In this document: positions 57,001-64,000 of the stretch, piece by piece
How the letters are laid out: each line of letters opens with the position of its first letter
Position numbering within the stretch: the first letter of the stretch is position 1
Assembly: GCA_000310025.1 (NCBI GenBank)
Contig: FN648938.1
Location: forward strand, 137,937 to 201,936
Length of the DNA stretch: 64,000 nt
Reading direction: 5' to 3'
Origin: Ectocarpus siliculosus
Lineage: Eukaryota; Sar; Phaeophyceae; Ectocarpales; Ectocarpaceae
The notes under the pieces: generated by a model
What the model saw: the letters and a program-made list of their open reading frames with translations, nothing else
What the model was told of the DNA's origin: nothing
The model's database searches: none
Program-made: the position numbers and the translations under genes

Positions 57001-59077
57001 AGAGAAGTTTGTACGGAAAAAAGGCAGGCACAGGACCCTGGCCTCGAACAAGCTGTCCCCATCATGTGGTTGGCCAATCAATAATCGACCGATCTCTGTA
57101 CCAAACAAAGCCCCAACCTCAAGCCACCACACCGCTTCTACGGAAAGAGGCTGGTGTGAATCTGTACTGATTACACCCGAATGACATCGCATGGCAGGCA
57201 GGTTCAATCACCCTGTGCTCCTGCTCTCGTGAGTAACCACAGAGCTGATACCAGGCGGGTGGAGAGCCCTTGGCAGCGACCTCCGCTTACGCACGTTGGC
57301 ACCAAAGCCGCTGTTTATCCCGACGCTTGCGGCACATACTAGACTTTTTTTCTCGCGTCAAAAAACAACGGCGACTACGCGGCAACAAACAGTTGCTATC
57401 GCTGTACCTCTCCCGGCATGGCCATCCAGATATGCTTGACCCTAATTCGGCTTGGGGCCGACCACTCGCGGCAGACATGCACCATCCGGATCCCCACCGC
57501 CTTCACCAGCTTCTCCATAGCGGCGACACCCTCGATACAAGGACACGCCTTCTCCCCGTGCCCGGAGCACTTACAGGTTACGTTGCCCCGGGGGTCGCCT
57601 GGGTGTGTATGTGCGACGCGTAAAATGCGGAGAAAAAAAGATGGTGGGTGAGTACGGAGGTAGAAAATGCTGCACATGCAGGAAATTCAGAAGTGGGAAC
57701 ACGCAAGAGCGGAAGGCGAGGGAGCTGGAACGGGGAACAAGGCTGTTGTTGGACCTGTTTGAAACACATCAACGTCAGCCGCGAGTCACTACGATTCTGT
57801 TTGCCTCTGTCTCTTCATCTACCCGCTGAATCCTCCTCTTTCTCTGCTCTCCTCACCGAACGCGGCCATCATCATCCACAGCTCCGAGAAAAATGGCGGC
57901 TTCTCGACAACCTCGACGCCTCTCTTCTTCTTTTCCGAAAACGCCCACTCTTTCACCACAACGAAGGATAGCTCGGGGGCCGCCGCCCCTCCCCTGCCCC
58001 GGCCGATGCTTCCGGGAAGCACAATACCCCTTCCTGAAATTCTCCCGCGCTTCTTCGTCAAGGAAGGAGTTATCGGAACGACAAAGGAGGAAACGCTCGA
58101 CGACGAACTGTCTAATGAAGTTATCGGCGCTGGTGTTGGAGGGAGCGGGCCGGAGGAGGAGGAGGAATGGGCAGTCAGTGTGGCGCTGTTGCTGCTGCTA
58201 CCACTGCTGTCGTTTGGCACAAGAGAGCTCGCCAAAAGCCCCGCCCTGTCATCAGCAGAGGTGGGGAGGGTCGGAGTGATACCTGACCGCAGCTGCTGCT
58301 CCATGGTGAGAAGGATATCACTCGGCGACGGGCCAGTCGGTGGCGGTCTCGGTAAGCTCTGCACGGGTATGATACGCAACACAAAGAGGCGGCACACGGG
58401 GGAGGACGCAGGGTCGCCGTGTTGGGACGATCGTTTTTTCGGCACGGCACCTGGCCGGAGGCGAGGGCTTCGTAGCACTGCTGCAGGTATTGCTGTGTCC
58501 TCCGCCATATGCCACCCAGAAGCATCGCGTTCTTCGTGAGTCTGAAGAGGATCCGTGAGTTTTGTTGAGTGGGTATCCCAGCGGATGGTGGCGAAGAAAG
58601 GCAGACACGAATATTGCATGGTACATGCAGCCGCTGCCACAAAAAACTATTACCTTCAGCGGTGGCGAAGTCGTACCGAAATTGCAGTGTCCTGTGCATC
58701 TGTGTACATGCTGATGCAGCTGGCGATTGATATCATTTCTATCTACGTGGTACATGTAGCATAAGAGTACACTTACGACAACTACCATCTGTGTCCCAAT
58801 TAGTACAGTAAAAAGGTGCCGACTCTCCCAAAACAGCTCCAAACTTCATCCACAACCCACTCCCAGAGTAACCTACATCTTGACTGACAGGAGTATCAAC
58901 AGCAGAGGCGCCACCAGCCCCGCCGCCACCAACGGCGCAGCTAGGATCGTCCGATCTGCTCTCTTGGGCAGCATCGTTTGCTTGTGTTCGCGCTGACGGT
59001 GTCTTGCTCGCTGCTTTCAGGCGAAACACCCTCTTTCCTTCCCTCCCCTTCCCCGGTGGCTTTCGTCCACCTTGCAT
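54038..59077 (-). CDS. unknown protein, about 757 aa, acidic low-complexity middle
   Basis: Exons in transcript order: 59077-58786, 58710-58677, 58541-58451, 58358-57857, 57598-57408, 56886-56332, 55852-55700, 55095-54945, 54342-54038. The last six join without doubt by phase. The first three junctions are one of few phase-consistent choices, and the 34-nt exon 2 is tentative. Visible in order: basic N-terminus (KPPGKGREGKRVFRLK), LLGGIWRRTQQYLQQCYEAL helix, Ser-rich stretch, CKCSGHGEKACPC cluster of four Cys that may bind metal, REYMAWKEAHSKRG, a long Asp run, basic patches (KNKHRKQQ), RFADERTVGMEEEDYVKTFF, the helix ALAFMMYDYVGRVIEGAIRK and an end ESDFADF. The late helix recalls histone-fold partners of transcription complexes, but this is only a resemblance. 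Acidic and basic runs suggest the nucleus. I do not recognise the family. Confidence 0.6.
56745..56795. repeat. (TCG/TCA)n coding repeat for an Asp run
   Basis: A trinucleotide tract within exon 6 of the unknown minus-strand gene encodes about 17 Asp with one Glu. Confidence 0.9.
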
Positions 59078-60592
59078 TGTAATCGCATCAGCGCAGTGTG
59101 GTGTAGCTGCTGCTGCGTGGAATCAGATTGAATGATGTGACGCCTGCCAGGGGCTCCGCGTCTAGAGAATGGTGAGGTTTCCAGCAGATATTGAGGCATT
59201 GTAGTTCTTCGATTCGGAAGCTTGGTTTTATCCATCATTCCGCGGGGCTCCCGGCGCTCATTTCTCTGTTATCCAGAATGTGTATCAGGGGTTAGGGTTA
59301 CTTTCAGGTTGATCGTCGTCACCTCGGCCTGGTGGCGACTCCTGTGTGCATGGATACTCGATACGGAGCATAGTATTCGTCAAAGGTTTCGATGGAATAC
59401 TGAGAGATTTCTGTCTTCTCGAAACCGAGGGGGGGTCGACGAAGAGACGAGAGCACGAGAGCTGCATGATACAACCCGCGGTCTTCTTTTCGCGCAGAAC
59501 GAGAGCCTTTGGCGAAAGACGTAATCAATGGGTTGGAAAAAAGCTTGGGCTTTTGCACTGGTGGTGTCCTTCGAACCAGGCCACTGCATCGAGACTCCGC
59601 GTGGTGCTCGCTCGGCGCCACGGCTCGGGGGCCGAGATGGTCCCCAGAAGCAGGTTAGAATGCCGATGCACAGCAGTTTGAATCCATCAACGCATCCTTG
59701 GAAGTAGAGACCGCCGCCGCGGCACAACATGAAAACGACGGTGTGTTCGCGTGCAGAGAGCAGCAGATGGTGTCTCTGTATACTGCGCGCATCGAGGAGT
59801 CGACGGCGCGAATTGAGAAGAATGGATTAAGTAAGGAAAATTAAATACGCACACAGAAAGATTGTAGTATACTGCTGTACAACAAAAAAAAAAGCTGCGT
59901 TCGTATGCGCATGATGAGGGTAAATACATTTTGAAGAAGGTAAGATTTGTACCATAAATTACACAGCAAACTCCGTTGTACAAGTAACTGATAGGTGACA
60001 TGTAGAGATGATACCGTTTGCGGGAGATCGACGTCATCGTCTACATAGACTGCAGACTACTGCTGTAAGCTTCGTAACGTACAGAGGAATGTCACGGTTT
60101 TTCGGTGGGGGTGTGGCGGGTGGCTGCACCGCCGTACATGCCTTCCTTAGCCACGACACCCTCTTCATGGGTTGCCCTGGCCGTATGGTATGGGCGTATG
60201 GGCTCACCGGTTGCTCGAGACATGTGACAACCATTTTAATCGTTCAAACCTACAGCCCCGACCCGCTGTACTTTACTTATACATCGTGTCGAAGTAGTTG
60301 GTGTTATGGTCGTCCAAGAGTTGATCCGATGAAGTGGATACACGGACGGTGAAGACTCGGTAGCAGTACTTTCCGCTGTACGTTACTTATACATCGTGTC
60401 GTAGTGATTGGTGTTATGGTTGTCCAAGAGTTGATCCGATGAAGTGGATACACGGACGGTGAAGACTCGGCAGCAGTACTTTCGGATGCAAGTGATCACA
60501 TGCTGCTATGCATACAGCAGCATTTGTATATCCATGCATTATCGGTTTTCAATCCCCCCCCCCACACCCCTACTCTTACTCGCGCCTACCAG
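59078..60592. other. divergent intergenic region with one possible extra exon
   Basis: The plus strand at 59659-59832 reads DAQQFESINASLEVE, then a charged helical stretch ending TARIEKNG, and reaches a GTAAGG donor. Codon use looks coding, but the phase (1) does not fit the exon starting at 60593 (phase 0), so another exon would be needed. It could be an upstream exon of the right-hand gene. The start of that gene should lie here. Confidence 0.35.
60263..60482. repeat. 110-bp tandem duplication
   Basis: Two copies headed CCGCTGTACTTTACTTATAC (60263) and CCGCTGTACGTTACTTATAC (60373) differ at only a few of 110 positions. Both end GGTGAAGACTCGG.AGCAGTAC. The array lies 110 bp upstream of the first supported exon of the right-hand gene. 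Confidence 0.9.
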
Positions 60593-63500
60593 CTCCATCC
60601 TGACAAGGTGTCGGGAATACACCTCCAGGGAGCGAACCCGGCGTGGATAGGTCCGTTCGAGCTGCTGTCGGAAGAGGAGCTGAGATGGTGGAAGGAGAGC
60701 ATGTTCGGTGCGCGCGCGTTTTTGTCTAGCTGGCTGTACGAGCTGTCCTGCGTTTTACTAGGTTGCTGTGGTTGGGCGTACCAGCAACGATACCGTCGAA
60801 CGAAACGTCCATTTATGTTCAGGGAAGCTTTTTTGTTCGACCGTTTCCTGTTTTCAGAGGTCCCGCCTGAGTTTGCCGGAACAGAACACTCCTTTGAACC
60901 CTGCCCACGCGCTGCAATTCCGTGTGTGAAAATAGCACAGCAGTCGAAAAAAAAACGACCGTGCGATTGTTTGAAATGAAAAAAAAAAAAAATGAATGAC
61001 AGGACCCGACGAGAAACCACCGCCGGCGCCTAGCGTTCCCGATGGAGACAACGAACTTTCACCGACAACGACAGCAGCAGAAGAGGAAGGGCCGAAAGGG
61101 CGGTGGCGCAGAGTGCCGAGATGGAACAGCGATTGTTTGGCTGCTCTGGTCGAGCGAGTTTCTCGGGCGGTTGGAAACGCCTCAGATGAAGGGGGGAGGG
61201 CCCTTCAGACGCTGGCGGGACGCTCCGTGGTGCTGGGGAGAGAAGGGGGTGTGTGGCTCAGGAGACGGTAAGACCCAACGAACGCAACGGTCAACGTCTT
61301 GGGTGGCAGGGCGTGGCCGGGGAAGGGGACGGAGATGGGAGGAAGGGCAGAGTAGATGCCTGGTCTGGGGGAGTACACCGTGCAAGGATAAATAAAGTCG
61401 CAGAAACGCGATCTACAAACTCTGACACGCACGCGGCGGGACGGGTCAATGCGTTCGATACTCGCGTTTTCTGTTCACCCGACACAACGTCCTCGTGCAT
61501 GGCGCGGACTTCAGGCATTTCGGACTTGCCCGTATCGAACAACCCCCTACTCGATGCCAATAGACTGGTCGGCTTCCAGCCCCCAGCACACTGCTGCTGC
61601 TGCTGTTCCATTGCAAGAACCACATATCATCCGCCCTGGCGAAAAATCACGACTGTGATGACATGGATATTTGTTTCTCTCCACGGCTGCTGGCAGATGG
61701 CGCAAGAAGGCAGTCTACTTCCTGGTCGGGGTGTACGGGCTCCGGTTGGCGGGACGAGTGGTCGCGAGGGTGAAGGCGAACGCGCTGAGCGGCGGGTGAG
61801 TTTTGCTTATTCTTTTGTACGCTGTCTGTCATGGAGGTGAGAGTGGTAATTCGTAGTGTGGCTTGGAATGTACCTATTTCTGTCTGTGGTCCGTGTTCTC
61901 CGTGCGCCTGACAATGGATCGCGGGGCGCACGGTGTTGTTGTGGCTGTTGTCTTCACATTAAACACCGTTCCGGTCACGTTGAACCGTAAAATACCCAAA
62001 TTAAGCCCATTGATACGAACACGATTACACGCGCCAATATCAAACTCCACGACCAGCGACATTATCCTCGATGCCGAAGACCAAAATCTGCTGAACCGAG
62101 GCGCGGTGCTCGACACGGAGGGCCAGGCTATCATCCTCAGGCTTCGCGAGCTCGGGCAACCCGCCGCCACCTCCGCCGCTACCGATGTCGCGACCGCTCC
62201 CGCTGCTGCTGACCCGCAACGGAAACAATCGAAGGGGGCAACCACGCAACTGAGCACGTACAATAGCACAGATGGCGATGATGGTGTTAGTCTTGCCGCC
62301 GGGGGAATGGGGGATGTCGGCGGCGGGTGGGGAGCCGTGGAGAGCGGCATCCGACAAGCGATCGGCTTGCGATGCGCCGGTCGGGGCGGAGGGTTAGCCG
62401 GGGGGAGGGCCCGATATGCGGACGAGCTTGCGGAGGCCCTGCGAACACTCGAGGAGGCTAGGTGGGTATGCTACTATTACTATGAGCGGATGGTGTTGGT
62501 GTCTTTATTATCTTGCATATGCCGAACGAAACACTACATATCAAGCGTTACCGCGTGTGTGTAAGTACGCGTGTCCAGCGGCAGCTCTATATACGCACCA
62601 CATGTACAAGCATATCGGGATATTTCAGAGAAACGGCGGCCGGAAGAGAAACATGGACATTGACGTTCCCAAGAACGGCGGTTTGCGCTTTGAGATGGAG
62701 AAATGGTTGGAGGTACGAGAGAGGATGAACGGAGCAGCGTGGTACGCGGCACGGCACCAAAAACTGACGATAGTGGGGGCATCGGACGCATCGTCGTCCG
62801 GTTGGGGCGGTCTGATTCGATGCCCAGGCGAAGACGCGTTTCGCGTCGCGGGTGATTTCCCGGACGATTGGACAACACAGCACATTAACGAGCAAGAAGC
62901 GTACGCGATCTGCTTGTTTGTCTACTTGTCGTTCGTGCAAGCACTAATACTTTCCTACTGAGCTGCCAAGAGACTCTCCCCTCCCTGTTCTAATTCTTGC
63001 TTCCAATTCTACTTTGGCAGGGACGAGGCAGACTTGGAAACTGTTGGGCCTCAGCATGCCTCCCTCGCAGAGCAAGCGGTCTTGCTCGTGCAGGTGTGTA
63101 ACAGTACTCCTGGCTCGTTGCCGGGTATAGGACGTTCGAGCGTCATTTGTTCGTGCGACGTACGTAGAGCAAGAACAGCTCGGCTTTTGTGGCAGTCATT
63201 CAAGCCCATTCTATGTTAGGCTTAGCATCGAAGCACAAAAGCCAGGCTCCTGTCGACCCTACCAATCCCTTATCCGTCTAACAGCTGTGCTGCTGCCCTG
63301 CCCTGCTCGCGATGTAACAGGCGCGGCTCTGTGACGTGTCCTTGCGATCGCTCCGGGACGGGCTGGTGCGTGCTTCGTCGGACCTGTCGGACTTATCGTC
63401 TTATTGGAAGGATCAGAGGTCGGCCCACAGACGCATGGGGGTCGTCAAGTCGGTCGTGCTTGGAAGGGTTGTCCACGGGAAGGTACCAATTCTAGCCCGG

Positions 63501-63912
63501 TCTTAATATTGTGCTGTAGCATGCGCGGGGTGGTACGGGACGGCGGTGGCGGTGTTGTTATCGTTTGTTGCCGCTCTCATCGTCGTTGTTTTGGTTCGGG
63601 CTGGCTGCTGAGCACTTGTGTGTCGCTAATTTTGTATTTGTCATTGAGGGGCCTAGGGAAGCATGAAAATGATTAAGCTTGGTGATATCGGCGCCCCGTC
63701 TCACCCTACCCCCCGCCCCCCGTCCCCGCAAGGCTTCCGGCAAGCGCGTTGCGGTGGAGAAGGACCAAGAGAACGTTTCCACCGCGGAGTTGCTGCTAGA
63801 GGGCTACTTGAAGAGACTGGGGGGTGTCCAGGCCCATCTACAGGCGCGACCGAAGCCTTGCCTGGGATCCTCCTCGTCAGCGGCAGAGGAAGGGGCTAGC
63901 GTGTTTTCTCCG
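60593..63912 (+). CDS. unknown protein, partial (continues past the right edge)
   Basis: Seven exons with matching phases: 60593-60707, 61003-61267, 61697-61795, 62057-62461, 63021-63093, 63321-63482, 63733-63912, about 433 codons. Both ends are open: no start Met was fixed, and the last exon ends at a GTGTGT donor. Seen in order: IHLQGANPAWIGPFELLSEE, a Pro-rich stretch, RRVPRWNSDCLAALVERVSR, a mildly hydrophobic basic helix KKAVYFLVGVYGLRLAGRVV, DIILDAEDQNLLNRGAVLDT, Gly-rich linker, a charged helix ELAEALRTLEEARDEADLET, then CDVSLRSLRDGLVRASSDLS and VSTAELLLEGYLKRLGG. The second half looks like a coiled coil. I do not recognise the family. The intron 62462-63020 holds a retroelement fossil. 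Confidence 0.6.
62640..62961 (+). mobile_element. fossil fragment of a retroelement, RNase H region
   Basis: A short stretch in an intron encodes an RNase H-like segment (LTIVGASDASSSGWGGLI, then HINEQEAYA), as found behind the reverse transcriptase of LTR and DIRS-type elements. No reverse transcriptase, integrase, recombinase or terminal repeats are visible around it, so it is a broken remnant. The family within retroelements cannot be fixed. Confidence 0.5.
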
Positions 63913-64000
63913 GTGTGTTGTTGTTTGGTGGTAAATAGTTGACCCCTCCGCTTTGTTTTCGTCGTGCTGTCGACTTTCCTTAACTTGTACTTGATTTGGC

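Noticed and set aside
56137-59300. Telomere-like CTAACCCTAACCC (56137) and GGGGTTAGGGTTA (59287) in opposite orientation
   Set aside because: Each is only about two units, as expected by chance or as plant-type telo-box sites; not an interstitial telomere.
1-64000. CRISPR arrays, operons, or an integrated large DNA virus
   Set aside because: All supported genes are intron-rich and eukaryotic; no regular spacer arrays, no intron-free gene clusters and no capsid or viral polymerase signatures were seen.

Overview
The window looks like nuclear DNA from a stramenopile, most likely a brown alga close to Ectocarpus. The reasons are GC-rich, intron-dense genes with introns of about 0.4 to 3 kb, plastid-type leader peptides with a phenylalanine after the signal segment (FFAP, AFVP), a plant-organelle type histidyl-tRNA synthetase, a flagellar coiled-coil gene, abundant simple repeats, and two runs of N typical of a shotgun draft. 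Genes below were rebuilt by hand from splice sites; exon phases were checked, and most models close in frame from start to stop.

Layout, left to right. 1-2145: 5' end of a minus-strand gene of unknown function, two exons separated by a (GA)n intron, plus a possible unrelated exon at the edge. 4274-15597 (+): 15-exon coiled-coil protein of about 1,417 aa with a CLSCDR motif like the DUF4795/QRICH2 axonemal family. 16592-21721 (-): 8-exon, 413-aa protein with a signal peptide and two VOC (glyoxalase-fold) modules, including a 17-nt microexon; an assembly gap lies in one intron. 22132-31513 (+): 10-exon organellar histidyl-tRNA synthetase, with a foldback element and tRNA-like sequences in its introns. 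33105-39430 and 43683-49220: two direct copies of one block. Each carries a minus-strand gene for a seven-span membrane protein with a small Cys-rich outer domain, divergent from a SnoaL-like gene. The SnoaL gene is intact in the right copy (48915-52062) and decayed in the left. 54038-59077 (-): 9-exon unknown protein of about 757 aa, acidic and low-complexity in the middle. 60593 to beyond the right edge (+): unknown gene, at least seven exons, with a retroelement RNase H fossil in one intron.

The genes do not form a pathway. The clearest candidate for something undescribed is the tandem seven-span, Cys-rich protein. Its two copies are almost identical across the second exon yet differ at four of six neighbouring positions in the outer domain. 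The clearest technical point is that the 100-N gap at 19337-19436 is flanked by two readings of the same stretch, so that gap is probably spurious.
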